Assembly (NCBI RefSeq): GCF_000150955.2 | Contig: NC_011682.1 | Coordinates: 530,897 to 594,896 of the forward strand | Direction: 5' to 3' | DNA from: Phaeodactylum tricornutum CCAP 1055/1 | Taxonomy: Eukaryota; Bacillariophyta; Bacillariophyceae; Surirellales; Neidiaceae | DNA length: 64,000 bases | Part shown: in pieces, positions 55,201 to 64,000 of the stretch | Layout of the letters: each line of letters starts with the position of its first letter | Position numbering within the stretch: position 1 is the first letter of the stretch | Notes under the pieces: model-generated | Told to the model about the DNA's origin: nothing | Seen by the model: the letters and a program-made list of their open reading frames with translations, nothing else | Database searches by the model: none | Position numbers and translations under genes: made by a program

Positions 55201-55768
55201 GGAGAGCGTCATCCGGTCCGTGTCGGCCTCGTTCGTACCGCGCCGTCCCCCGACGGTACCAGAGTTTGGCGGTCGCCACATCCGCGGCACTCGTGGGACT
55301 GTCCAGTACCAGAGAGCAAGCGGCTTCGACCGCCTCGTAGTCACCAAGCTTGGCCCAGGCAATGGCCAAGTTGCCGTGCAATTGCGTGCGTAAATCCCGC
55401 CAACACTCCGTCGCCGCGGCGGGGGTATCGGCCACGGCGGACAGGCACGCCAAGCCTCGTTGGTAGTCCGCTACCGCTTGTTGTATCGGATTCGTGTGGT
55501 TGGTAGTGGTAGGGTCCCGGTGCAGCGGTGTGGTCGACGCCAAGACGGCGTTGCCTTGTTCTTTGCAAGCGAGTGCGGCGTGGTACCAGTCCGTGGCCGC
55601 CTCGGAAGTACCGTTCGTCGTGATCGTATTCGTCGGAATGGTACTATTCACAGTCACTGCGTTTTGCGGGACGGAAGAATCCCCGTCAACGAGTCGATTC
55701 GACGGAGAAGTCTTCTTTTTCTTCTTCTTTTTGGGGTTGCGACCGCCTTTGCCGTTGGGACCAGCCAT
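52208..55768 (-). CDS. Ubiquitin-specific protease with TPR-like region and MYND zinc finger (UBP15/USP19-like)
   Basis: From the first ATG at 55768 (MAGPNGKGGRNPKKKKKKK) the protein has 1186 residues. A Lys-rich start is followed by TPR-like helices at about residues 55-180, with HGNLAIAWAKLGDYEAVEAA. A MYND zinc finger lies at about 494-532 (CSAC, CKRC, YYCQRSC, HWQFHKAPC). The USP domain spans about 560-1186, with the Cys box LGNTCFMNSALQCL (catalytic Cys at about 568) and the His box GHYTAF near 1130, so the enzyme looks active. It cleaves ubiquitin from proteins. MYND before USP is the order of plant UBP15-19; in animal USP19 the MYND is inserted within the USP domain. An upstream open stretch to 56092 lacks an ATG and is leader. 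Confidence 0.9.
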   Translation of the reverse strand: MAGPNGKGGRNPKKKKKKKTSPSNRLVDGDSSVPQNAVTVNSTIPTNTITTNGTSEAATDWYHAALACKEQGNAVLASTTPLHRDPTTTNHTNPIQQAVADYQRGLACLSAVADTPAAATECWRDLRTQLHGNLAIAWAKLGDYEAVEAACSLVLDSPTSAADVATAKLWYRRGTARYERGRHGPDDALLHASHDDLRHAQILLEQIDNNASKSHHHNNSNNTMQQSVQSAMQKTTRALEECARMCNRSSNYSSNGTSEATVDISMSLANVTAVRPERPDPLTQRDDVRKLLLARHCGFAQQQQPPSYGNGHGHCASETVESTAGEALFLIDWDWWCDWCYHVGLYATNAPQIQYYMVQGAVLPDEEEDRDMDQSDAPPGPIDNTALFLLAPQVWHAKKTLSTAQHFYKTWYLSYTTTHGHTTTVDDIVPPLQPHLVRGYHYELLPREVYAALRLWYGELTPSICRRVSVSRHVPTVHLHPQSPTLQPATGPTSSFCSACYRAGATMRCKRCMSVYYCQRSCQESHWQFHKAPCKRLAATNTEETVGSPVLPPPSYGRVGLHNLGNTCFMNSALQCLSHATPLTRSFLSNLYLIDVNVDNPLGSGGNLAHAYGAVLKDLWMKSNTTSLSPTALKRAIAMFAPRFAGCLQHDAQEFLAYLLDGLHEDLNRVRQKPYVEMPDITQGQNMAVAGARAWEALRRRDDSLVMDTFYGQFRSTCVCPRCQRVSVSFDAFNHVSLQIPTSVNATISVGVFVMGESGRWTRYGVSLPRTATTATLRLHLTELCGGKDLARLVLLEVFHNAIVRVVDETKSVGQLHPNTVLAAFDVDPLTGNADPTFHVCASHKLLPEDGDNNLDQPELFGFPFMISFSGKTTCRQAWEHLWSKVQHLVAHGSDEPDSSARDLLQIHLHDHRNQRLPVFPVANLDVTLAEMDNAMDTECTSALPRDSDLRLIDLLGPKSTDNYIFFWLEWQESPDVVLGSVPGEKGLESRIDEERFLAFESDASWLLCQKRQRAQSLAKGVTLDECFETFIQPERLDDNNMWYCSNCKDHVRAMKTMELWRLPNVLVVHLKRFEFRNVLRRDKLETLVDFPLDGLDMSKHCGSYSSRSFEDEHVPATYDLFAVTNHFGRMGFGHYTAFARRWDEEGIHNEHWALFDDSSVQEVTDERNIVSSAAYVLFYRRRTFH

Positions 55769-56894
55769 GGCCGAGATTGTCTGCGATTGTTGTTGACACA
55801 CACACACACTCTCTCTCTGTGTGTCAGTCCTCACTACTTGTTGGGGACTCCCGAGGGGGGGGGGGGGGTTGGTTTTTTGGTTGCAACGAACGGAACGCAC
55901 CGGAGTACTAGTAGTACGACTGCTACCTATATTTACTCGTCTTGTTGTAGAATGGAATTGGTCCGTTGCCACCGTCCATGGGCCAAAAACACCCACGGGG
56001 ATTGAACGAGCACGAGGGGATGCGCCATAAGGGGAGTTGTGACTTGTGGCTCGGAAACCCCCCACAAGTCTCTCTTGGTAGGGTTGGTTCACCCCACTGC
56101 CCTAACATTGGGAACCCTGCTTACTGACCGAAACGAAAACACGGAACGACTTCCAGGCGGCACCGCGCTGTTAGAGGTACCGTTCGATCGCAATTCCCGA
56201 ACCACCTATGCCCCCTGTCACGGCCAGTGTATGTGTCTCGGTATTCAACGGAAGTGGTGTCTTTTAAGTAAACGGCATTGTCGCCTATATAAGGAAATTG
56301 GAATTTCAATATTGGATTCAATGTTTATGAGTTCAGACGCCATCCGGTTTCCAAGCGTGCGGTGCTTAGACGTCACGAAAATAGCCCCCGAAGTTACCCG
56401 TCGCGGAATGGTATAGGACACCCCATTGCGAGGGATGGGGTCCCGGGTCACCAAAAACAAGAAGGATGGTGACATTCGCTACCCGCCACTGATGAGAGAG
56501 TGTCGGAAGGTGGGAGTTGGCACCGGAATATTTGTGTGTGTGTGTGTCATACACTGTCGACCTCTCTTCTCTCTCTCTTTCTCACGTTCACATTACGCAA
56601 ATTGCCCGGTACTCACTGTGAACTGAACTGGACTGGACTGGACCGTGACCTCGATCATCGACAGCAATCCATAGCAAAAATTCGTCCCATTGATATTGAA
56701 TCGAGTCCAATCGAATGCAACTGACAAGCAACATCCAGATCCAGTTGATTCATTGTTACTGATTGTTACGCTATCAGTCCTTTGTCGGTAAAACAGTTCC
56801 GTGTCGAGGAGTAGCAGTTGCGCGGTTTTTACCATCCCTTCGCTTTCCGCGTGAGTGTGTGTGAACGGTTGGTTTTGCGGACCGGGCCCCTATC
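55769..56894. promoter_or_regulatory. Divergent intergenic region with CA/CT repeat and G run
   Basis: 1.1 kb between opposite ATGs. A CA then CT simple repeat lies at about 55796-55822, and a run of 14 G residues at 55855-55868, both in the probable leader of the USP gene. No gene is supported. Confidence 0.5.
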
Positions 56895-57360
56895 ATGTCT
56901 CGTCTCGATCCGTCCAACGATGCGCGGACAGCGTTATACACACGTTCGGAACCGGGAGTCGGCAACACCCACACGTTGTTGCCCCTAGGTATTCCGGCAC
57001 GGTACTTGGAAGCCGCCGTCCGACAACACCGAGACTGTGAATCCGGCGTTACCACCACGCCGCAACCACAGACAACACTGCACGATCACCCCGATCCGAC
57101 GGTCGATGCGACGAAGAGTCACCGCACGCGTCAGCTCGCCCAACGGTTCGAATCGCGTCGGCGGAATGCACGTGGACGTGCCACTTCCTCCTCCACACCG
57201 TCCTCCACCGCGTCCTCGTCGTCACCCGCATCGCCACAAGCGCCACCGACACGGGCCTCGCCGCGTACCGAACCAGAAAAACGTCGTTTCGATTTCTCGC
57301 ACGCGCAAGCGGAAATTGAAGAGAATAATCACAACGACGATGACGACGACAACAACAACG

Positions 57361-57408
<48 letters not shown>

Positions 57409-59948
57409 TTAATAATAGCTACGACGCCACCGTGGAAACGCCTTCGCCTTCCAAGGTGCGCGAATTGCGGGAAAAAATGTGGGATCCCCAGGAACGTCTC
57501 ACCCTCCAGTGGAAGAATCACCCATCGCGACCGTCCGCATTGCAACCCGGTGAGACCTTTCGTCCGCGATCCGTCTCGCCCTCCGCACGAAAGAAACGGC
57601 AACCGATCGCTGCCTCACGCGTCACCGCCCATTACGGAACGGCCGAAACACCGGCCCGCCGCACGGAGTCCCCCCACCCGTACACGCGCACCGAACATTC
57701 CCCGCCCCGTCCCGAGTCAACTACATCCGATCACCAACCACAGTCGAGCCACGAAACTTTGGATCCCGATCCTCCACTTTATTCTGGGCCCGTCGACGAC
57801 GAAACACACAGCGACGGGGGCGCTCGTAGCACACCCACTGCGGGCCGCGACCAAGGCAACAAAGGTGATTCCCCTCCACCAACGTCGCGACCCATTCCCG
57901 TCAAGCCTGAAAGTGACGTCGGGACAAAACCATCTCCGGAACACGTCTCCGTAGCGTCGCTCGTGGCACGCTTGGCGGCCGTCCGACGTGACAATCCGGA
58001 CGACGCCTTGGCGCAGATTGATGCTATTTTACGACAGGAAAGTGGATCCATGTCGCAGTCGCAGAATACAGCCTCGGATTTGCGTTCGCAACTCAGTCTG
58101 GCCAGCGGCAGTCGCAGTTACACCCCGAGCATCGGTACGGATACGTCCGTAGCGAACGTCTCACCCCCACCGGACGCTGTGGAAACAGTCCACGACGAGC
58201 CAGCCGAGGAGGACGTGGACTATGCGGACAACGACGACGATACTTCCGTTTCCAGCATTACCAATCCGACATATCTGGGAAACCACGCGCATCGGAAAAG
58301 AGGTATGACTGCGTTTGCCACGACCTACCGACGACCAAGGCCTTCTTCACTCCAGGCGTACAACAAACCGCAACGCCATCGCGGCACAGAGGCATTGCCG
58401 ATTGTTAGTGAGGGCCCCGAATCCAAACGCGAAAGCCGTCGCCAAAAGAGTATCGTGACGCCACCAGCTACCATCCAAGTCGGAGCCGCCAAGGACAGCC
58501 CACATGTCGCGCGGTCGGCCACGGGCGGGTCGGGCCGACCGCCATCCCCCATGGATGTTGTGGACGACTTGGTTGAGGAATTTTTTGCCAAGGGCGGCGG
58601 TGCCAAACGGGAAGTGCAGGCATCGGCGTCGGACGAAATCGAAGAAAAGCTGCGACGCTGGGATGCCATGAGTACGCCTGATCGGGAAGAAGCCAAGGCA
58701 CAAACTCGGTCCGTTACGTCAGGGGAGGCACAGCATCTAGCGATACCGTACTCCAACGCAAGGTCCTCTGCCTCTCAAAGATCGCCCACATCCGACGCCA
58801 TTGAAGAGCTGTGCAGCAAAGTTACCAAGGAGAGCGTGATTGCTACCCCCAGTCGAAGACAACACCCTTGGGATTCGACGACATCGTCAGACGATGGTCC
58901 TGTTGGGGTCACAAGTGTGGATGGGTCCACTGGTGTGGAAGTGGAATACACTCCTCTCGATACCGATCTCAGTTCATCGAAACAGACTCGCTCATCTCCA
59001 TATCGCCATCCGTACGATGACCAAACTCGTCAGGAAGCAAATCACTTTCCTATCGAACCGATGTACTCGTTTGATGCCTTTGAAGACGCGGAGCAGGTGA
59101 ACTGGGGAACGACGCCAAGTTTTTCTGGGGAACAACATGCACGCTCGAGTGGTCTCGCGGATGAATTTGATTCGGCTTGGGTGGATCTCCCATCCTCCGC
59201 ATTCTTTCCAGAAAGCAAGCGCTTCTGGTCCAACGGAGAGACGGACTCGACTGTCGGACGAGTCGTCCCGCTAAAACCAGAACCAAAAATCGTCCGGGAC
59301 CTCGGTACCAACGACAGCTTCGGCAATGTACACAAAGACAAATCACAATTTCACACGAACAGCACCGATTATAGCGTCCCCGACGACGAATCCGCAACGA
59401 CTCCTTCAATTCATGGTAACGTGCAAAAGATTGAAGCTCGTGTCTATCAATCGAACAATCGACCTGGAGCTCGATACTTTCCGCCAGCACGGGTATCGGC
59501 ACCTCACACTTCGGGCAGCTACGAACAGGGTCGGTGGGAAGAGGAAAAGTATGATACCACCGTCACGGCGACTCAATTTCACGTGAATGCGAGTCCAAAA
59601 GCCCCCCGGGGTCTACGAGGCTTTCTCAATCGCCGGTACAACAAGGGGAACTCCGGAACAAGTCAAGTGAGCGTAGGGTCCGGATCTCGGTACAGTAGTC
59701 GTTACTCGCAAAAACGGATTCATACACTTTTCCAGAATGGCAACGAAAGAGAGAAAGATTATAAAGAAATGGATCCCCCATACGCATCGCATCGGGGTGG
59801 ACGGGCATCCCTATCGCCGAGTCGGGAACGGTCCCGTTCGTTAGACGAACGGCGACTACGACATCCCGGCAAAGGCCGCAAGTTCAGTCGCTTTGTACCC
59901 GTGTACGATGACGATGACCGTAATCGTACAGCACAAGCTTACAGTTAA
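56895..59948 (+). CDS. Long low-complexity protein of unknown function
   Basis: An uninterrupted 1017-codon frame starts at ATG 56895. The product is rich in S, P, R, D and T and largely disordered. A poly-Asn/Asp tract at about residues 148-172 comes from a CAA-type microsatellite. A few short ordered-looking segments occur, such as SLVARLAAVRRDNPDDALAQ (about residue 355) and PMDVVDDLVEEFFAKGG (about 552). The C-terminus is basic with an SR-like stretch (SPSRERSRSLDERR). I recognise no domain. Codon use and length make it a real gene; a regulatory or scaffold role is only a guess. Confidence 0.7.
57343..57408 (+). repeat. CAA/GAC trinucleotide microsatellite, coding
   Basis: Runs of CAA interrupted by GAC encode an Asn-rich tract with scattered Asp in the unknown protein. 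Its length probably varies between alleles. Confidence 0.9.
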
Positions 59949-60148
59949 TACAATGTGAGAACCTTATACGTTGGCTACTTTAAAAGGAGGTTAAACAATC
60001 TTTTACAGCAGCAAAGGTTGACTCAAAAGCTCGCGCAAAATGGCAATATTGCCCCGATACTTGGGCGCAAAGAAAAAAAACTGACTTAGCTTGGTGCAGG
60101 GTACCATGTTACAAGGCAAAAGAGTCTTCAATCCTTTATTTCTGTACA

Positions 60149-61205
60149 CTACATAGTCTTGACTCCGGATATAGCATCAATGAGTGCGGCATACAACACG
60201 AGTGGCGACGCTCTTAGAAAGATAGCGTTGCTACAATAAACACAGAGACGTCCCATCGCTTGTTGTCCATCGCCATCCCGTACAGGGGGTGTTTGTTCCG
60301 GACGGCAACATAGCACTCACGGCAAGCAACAAAATCCATCTTGTTAAGAGTCCCGCGGCCATGGCCCATAGATGCGTCCTCCACAAAGATTCGTAGACCC
60401 GACGACCGATCATATTCTTGTCTTTGGCTCGATCGACCTGCGCGGCCATGACTATGGTTTGCACCGCCATATTTTGGTACAATAGCGTCATCAAAGCACC
60501 CAAGGCGCGTACAGTAGGCGTGTTTTCCCAGACTTGAATCAAGACGGTCAGTGCATGAAAGCTTGTCGGGAGCACCAGGGCAACAAAGAGAGCGACTACC
60601 TCCCATCTCAAAGCTATTGAGGAAGGAGCCCCGATTGAATTCCTACTTTTTTTCGCCCCGGCAAGCCACAACACTACGGCGACAATAGGCCCCGAAAAGG
60701 ATACAAGCTCCACAAAAGAAAGGCTCAGAAAGTAGAGAAACTGCAAAGGCGATATAGATGGTTGCTTTGTTTCTCGCTCGTAACGCCAAGCTTCCCAGAG
60801 CAAGTAGGCGTGTAAAATTCTACTGGAGGAGACGTACTGCAACCATTTCTGGCATAACCGGCTATTGGTGGCTTGCTGTGTTTGGGCTTGGAGGACACCG
60901 TTTCCATTCTCGTGATAGTTTGGCTGTATTCGATTGCACAAAACATGCCGGTAGGCTTCCGGTCGCAGCGCAATCAAATCCAGAGCGACGAGTAAGACTT
61001 CGCGTTCGGCGTACGGATCCACCACCTGGTGGCACCGTACACAGATTTCAAGTTTCAAGCTTAATGACGTAGACGATGCGGAAGCATACTGTTTGTACAG
61101 TGCCGTTGCTGGTACCAAGCAGTGGACGCAGCGGTACTTGGTGGGATTGTAGAACGTTTGTTCTGCCTCTTCTACGCCTGTAAGCTTCTCTCCTATCGGT
61201 TTCAT
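60149..61205 (-). CDS. ARV1: ARV1 family lipid/sterol homeostasis protein; 3' end uncertain
   Basis: From the ATG at 61205 the N-terminus carries the ARV1 homology domain: YRCVHCLVPATALYKQY, LKLEICVRCHQVVDPYAERE, then LRPEAYRHVLCNRI. Two C-x2-C pairs bind zinc. Several TM helices follow. ARV1 acts in the ER in sterol and GPI-anchor lipid distribution. The straight frame stops at 60231 with an unconvincing tail. Another frame after the acceptor TTATTGTAG (exon from 60230) encodes a hydrophobic end, LRASPLVLYAALIDAISG, stopping at 60149. A short intron or other frame change near 60231-60330 therefore probably joins them, but I cannot fix the donor: GTGAGT at about 60318 is in the wrong phase. 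It is convergent with the 1017-residue gene. Confidence 0.82.
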
Positions 61206-61623
61206 CCTCTCCGCGTTCAAGAATCTGTTCTTCTCCCTCGACGATGCCTGCGTTGATTGCTAATTGAAAAATGGCAAACGTGGCTTTGCCTTATGACGCG
61301 GGTAAACGGAAATTGACGCCATGGTTGGGTCAGGTTCGTTCGATATGGGACCGTGAGTAATATTTAGGTTTCCTGTGGATCGTTTCACCGAGTCCCGTAT
61401 TATAGCCATTCGTTTGGACGACGTCATACAGAGAAGCCAACTGGGTCTGACCGTCCTTCTCTAAACACTGCTTTCGTCGCCATCGATTCCTAAGGATCAG
61501 ACTACACGGGTGCAAAACGGCCTCACCATTTTCTCCTTTTCATGGTTTGCTAGTTCATATCGACCCAATTCCATCAAGTTTTCGTCGTTTACTTCACTTG
61601 ACAGCAACGGATCTAGATTCACC
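61206..61623. promoter_or_regulatory. Divergent promoter region, ARV1 and DEAD-box helicase
   Basis: 418 bp between opposite ATGs; presumed promoters and leaders. The open stretch from 61510 lacks an ATG before 61624. Confidence 0.4.
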
Positions 61624-63117
61624 ATGACAAGCCTTTCCCATCAAGACGAAAGCGACGGCGACAACGTCCAGAGCAACAAACCACAGGAAGATTTGGAGGA
61701 ACCAAAAGAGACAGAGCCGCTGGGAATTTTGACGGAACAATCGTTCAAGTCGCTCGGTGCTTGTGAAACGCTTCAGGAAGCTTGCGATCGGTTGGAGTGG
61801 AAGACGGCGACTCGCATTCAAGCATCTGTCTTACCGGAAGCCTTCGAGGGCCGTGACATTATCGGCCTCGCCGAGACGGGTTCTGGGAAAACCGGAGCCT
61901 TTTGTTTGCCGATCCTGCAGGGTTTGTTGCGGAAACCGGTCAAGGGCACGGCGGCCTTGATTTTGACGCCGACCCGCGAACTGGCCTTTCAGATTTTGCA
62001 AGTCGTGCAGGGATTGGGACAAGCAATGGGAGCAACGGCGGTCTGTGTTGTGGGTGGAGTGGATCGGACGTCGCAGGCGATTGCTTTGGGACGAAATCCA
62101 CACGTGGTGATTGCGACGCCCGGACGGCTGTTGGATCATTTGAAAGATACAAAGGGATTTAATCTGAACAAAGTACGCTACTTGGTTTTGGACGAAGCGG
62201 ATCGCATGTTGTCGATGGATTTTGAAGAAGAGTTGCATCAGATCCTGGACAACATGCCGGAACAACGACAAACACTTTTGTTTAGTGCCACCATGACTAC
62301 GCAAGTGGCCAAGCTCGAGCGGGCTTCGCTGAAAGATCCTGTCAAGGTCCAAGTTAGCACCAAATTCCAGACACCAAAGCAGCTATTACAATCGTACTTG
62401 TTTATTCCCGCTAAATACAAGGACTGCTACTTGACCTATCTGATCAACGAACACGCCGGACAGTCCATTCTCGTATTTGGTGCAACCTGCAATAACGTGC
62501 AGCGGCTCGCACTCATGCTGCGCAACTTGGGTTTCCCCGCCGTATGCTTGCACGGCCAAATGGATCAGTCCAAGCGGTTGGGCGCCCTGCAGAAGTTTTC
62601 CAGTGGCGATCGGACCATTTTGCTCTGTACCGACGTTGCCAGTCGCGGTCTCGATTTGCCCCAGGTCGATTTGGTCATTAACTTTGATCTACCTGGACAC
62701 GGGAAGGAGTACATTCATCGTGTGGGGCGGACTGCGCGTGCCGGAAAGTCAGGTAGGGCGATTGCTATGGTGACGCAGTACGACGTGGAAGTGTACCAAC
62801 GATTGGAAGCCTTGCTGGGTAAAAAGCTGGACGAATGGAAGACGGACGAAAAGACGGTCTTGGTATTGTTGGAGCGTGTCAGTGACGCACAGCGGATGGC
62901 CACGCGAGAACTCAAGGAGCAGTTGGCGTCGCGGGGGGGCAAGGGTCAGGGTAGGAGGAAAGCACGCGGAGGTGGCGATGAGAATGGAGTGGAAGGGATG
63001 ATCCGGAGCGAACTGAAAAGGGGCTACGGCGGTGGAAGTGGTGGTCGTGGTGGTGCGTTGCACAATCAACGTGGGGCAAGTGGCAAGGCGGGACACAAAA
63101 AGCAGAGAAGAAAATAA
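61624..63117 (+). CDS. DEAD-box ATP-dependent RNA helicase, DDX47/Rrp3-like
   Basis: Starting at ACCATGA (61624) the protein has 497 residues, the usual size for this subgroup. Motifs in order: Q motif (FKSLG then ATRIQASVLP), I AETGSGKT, Ia PTRELAFQ, TPGRLLDHL, II VLDEADRML, III SATM, IV ILVFGATCNNVQR, V CTDVASRGLD, VI HRVGRTARAG. All catalytic residues are present. The Q-motif region (LGACETLQEACDRLEW) and RDIIGLAETGSGKTGAF closely follow Rrp3/DDX47, which acts in 18S rRNA processing in the nucleolus. The C-terminus is Lys/Arg- and Gly-rich with RGG-like elements that would bind RNA. It is convergent with the last gene, 71 bp apart. Confidence 0.92.
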   Translation: MTSLSHQDESDGDNVQSNKPQEDLEEPKETEPLGILTEQSFKSLGACETLQEACDRLEWKTATRIQASVLPEAFEGRDIIGLAETGSGKTGAFCLPILQGLLRKPVKGTAALILTPTRELAFQILQVVQGLGQAMGATAVCVVGGVDRTSQAIALGRNPHVVIATPGRLLDHLKDTKGFNLNKVRYLVLDEADRMLSMDFEEELHQILDNMPEQRQTLLFSATMTTQVAKLERASLKDPVKVQVSTKFQTPKQLLQSYLFIPAKYKDCYLTYLINEHAGQSILVFGATCNNVQRLALMLRNLGFPAVCLHGQMDQSKRLGALQKFSSGDRTILLCTDVASRGLDLPQVDLVINFDLPGHGKEYIHRVGRTARAGKSGRAIAMVTQYDVEVYQRLEALLGKKLDEWKTDEKTVLVLLERVSDAQRMATRELKEQLASRGGKGQGRRKARGGGDENGVEGMIRSELKRGYGGGSGGRGGALHNQRGASGKAGHKKQRRK

Positions 63118-63188
63118 AACCTTTTTTCTGGTTGTGTAGTGACTTGTCAGACCAGCTGCAACGTAGGCATGGATCTATAATTTCTTAT

Positions 63189-64000
63189 CTAAGTGTCTTC
63201 GTCTTCGTTAAAGAACGCTCCGGCGACTGACCCAATCATGAGAATCCCCAAAGCAGGCTGCGCAATTTGTTGAAAGTTACTGTTAAAGGCAATCTGGATA
63301 GTATCATTTTTGAGAATGTAGGATCCAAAAATACCCGTCAGGAACCACAGCAGCAAAAAGCAGACAAAGAAAAAGTCCACTGTGACGATAGTTGAAATGG
63401 CACTGCGGACGGTGGCCACGAGGTTGGACGTTGGCCCCTTGCCACCTTCGGCCGCCGATTCTGCTTGTTTTGCTTCCAGGGCTTCCATTTGCTTGGCGTC
63501 GGCCAAAAGGCGTTCCAAGGAATCCATCGTGTTCGATTCACGATCGTCGTCTCTAGAATTGTCGTTCGCCACACTGGGAAACGGGGCAGTCGGCGCTGTA
63601 CCGGATACCGAACTACTTCTGGACGACGCAGGGGAAGACATGGCTGCGGGTTTCTTCTGACCCGTCAACTCGCGAATATCAGTCACCTTGACCGCAACAG
63701 CCGAGTCTTGTCGCGGTCGAAGTTCAGGCCTTCGCTCGGAGACGCTAGAGCGAGGAACCGATGTGCTACCGTTTGTCGCAAAGTTCATCGCGTCGGTCGA
63801 CTCCTCTTCCTCCGTCGCATCCTTTCGTCGCGTAACCCGTCGCTTGCGTCTGGGAACTGCGGAAGAAGCCGTGACGGGTTCCGAACCATTCTGTTCTCCC
63901 TCGCTGAGAAGTAATGCGGTCGTGGAGGAAATTGCGGTCCTACTAGAGGGAAAGGACCGACGAGGGTCGAATGTGCGGGCTGTGGAACGAGCAATTGCGG
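63189..64000 (-). CDS. Two-TM membrane protein, C-terminal part (runs off right edge)
   Basis: The minus-strand frame stays open from the stop at 63189 to the window edge, so the true start is probably outside. The first ATG inside the window is at 63788. The visible part has a basic, Ser/Thr-rich disordered region (PRRKRRVTRRK), an Ala/Glu-rich helix (LERLLADAKQMEALEAKQAE), and two TM segments near the C-terminus (VDFFFVCFLLLWFLTGIF and PALGILMIGSVAGAFF). A short acidic tail ends NEDEDT. I do not recognise the family. Confidence 0.65.
   Translation of the reverse strand, partial: AIARSTARTFDPRRSFPSSRTAISSTTALLLSEGEQNGSEPVTASSAVPRRKRRVTRRKDATEEEESTDAMNFATNGSTSVPRSSVSERRPELRPRQDSAVAVKVTDIRELTGQKKPAAMSSPASSRSSSVSGTAPTAPFPSVANDNSRDDDRESNTMDSLERLLADAKQMEALEAKQAESAAEGGKGPTSNLVATVRSAISTIVTVDFFFVCFLLLWFLTGIFGSYILKNDTIQIAFNSNFQQIAQPALGILMIGSVAGAFFNEDEDT

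Noticed and set aside
55769-56092. In-frame N-terminal extension of the USP
   Set aside because: No ATG upstream of 55768, and the stretch includes a G run and CA/CT repeats typical of leader DNA.
57343-57408. Regular CAA units considered as a CRISPR-like or tandem array
   Set aside because: Simple trinucleotide repeat inside a coding frame; no spacers.
57222-57602. 126-residue frame with a poly-Val run on the minus strand
   Set aside because: Antisense reading of the CAA microsatellite in the unknown protein.

Overview
The window looks like nuclear DNA of a pennate diatom, most likely Phaeodactylum tricornutum or a close relative. This is inferred from several features: CoDi-type Ty1/copia retrotransposons; compact genes with few short introns (about 74-160 bp, GT..AG); Pro-Thr-rich secreted proteins; a large luminal/secreted-type kinase with an NDFN motif; and purely eukaryotic gene content (uL11/RPL12, MBF1, DEAD-box helicase, PPR protein, ARV1, STIMATE, USP). 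I ran no database search. Names rest on motifs read directly from the translations, and starts were moved to the first credible ATG.

Left part (0-26 kb). An edge-truncated membrane protein gene comes first. It is followed by a TM/RING-H2 gene, a mitochondrial S-adenosylmethionine-type carrier convergent with MBF1, and a second TM/RING-H2 gene. A complete, apparently very young CoDi copia element (6382-13831, two 696-bp LTRs that look identical, CGGA target duplication) sits only 63 bp upstream of the ATG of an LEA-like repeat protein. A second, older and broken copia element on the minus strand (15695-23076, 147-bp LTRs) carries a nested 896-bp hAT DNA transposon with an 8-bp target duplication. 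An RluA-type pseudouridine synthase split between two frames, a tRNA-Asn and RPL12 complete this part.

Middle part (26-43 kb). A very large chorein/BLTP3-like lipid-transfer protein has chorein, PH, RanBP2 zinc finger and coiled-coil regions, two clear introns and one in-frame TGA. Then come a type II membrane protein with a C-terminal atypical kinase domain, a third TM/RING-H2 paralogue, a second tRNA-Asn, a three-exon tetraspan (MARVEL-like) gene and a two-exon STIMATE/TMEM110 gene. The tetraspan and STIMATE models were assembled by reading splice sites, and their total coding lengths are exact multiples of three.

Right part (44-64 kb). Eight genes alternate strictly in strand: a secreted Pro/Thr-stalk single-pass protein with a cytosolic PDZ domain (+), a mitochondrial-type PPR protein (-), a 2OG-Fe(II) oxygenase-like protein (+), a TPR-MYND-USP deubiquitinase (-), a long low-complexity protein of unknown function (+), ARV1 (-), a DDX47/Rrp3-like DEAD-box helicase (+) and an edge-truncated two-TM protein (-). 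Convergent gaps are 71-200 bp and divergent gaps 418-1126 bp. Several genes share membrane or trafficking themes (BLTP3, STIMATE, ARV1, tetraspan, RING-TM), but the layout gives no evidence of an operon-like pathway. The most notable observations are the retrotransposon-LEA junction, the nested hAT, the TM-PDZ protein with a tandem splice acceptor, the RING-H2 trio and the interrupted BLTP3 frame.
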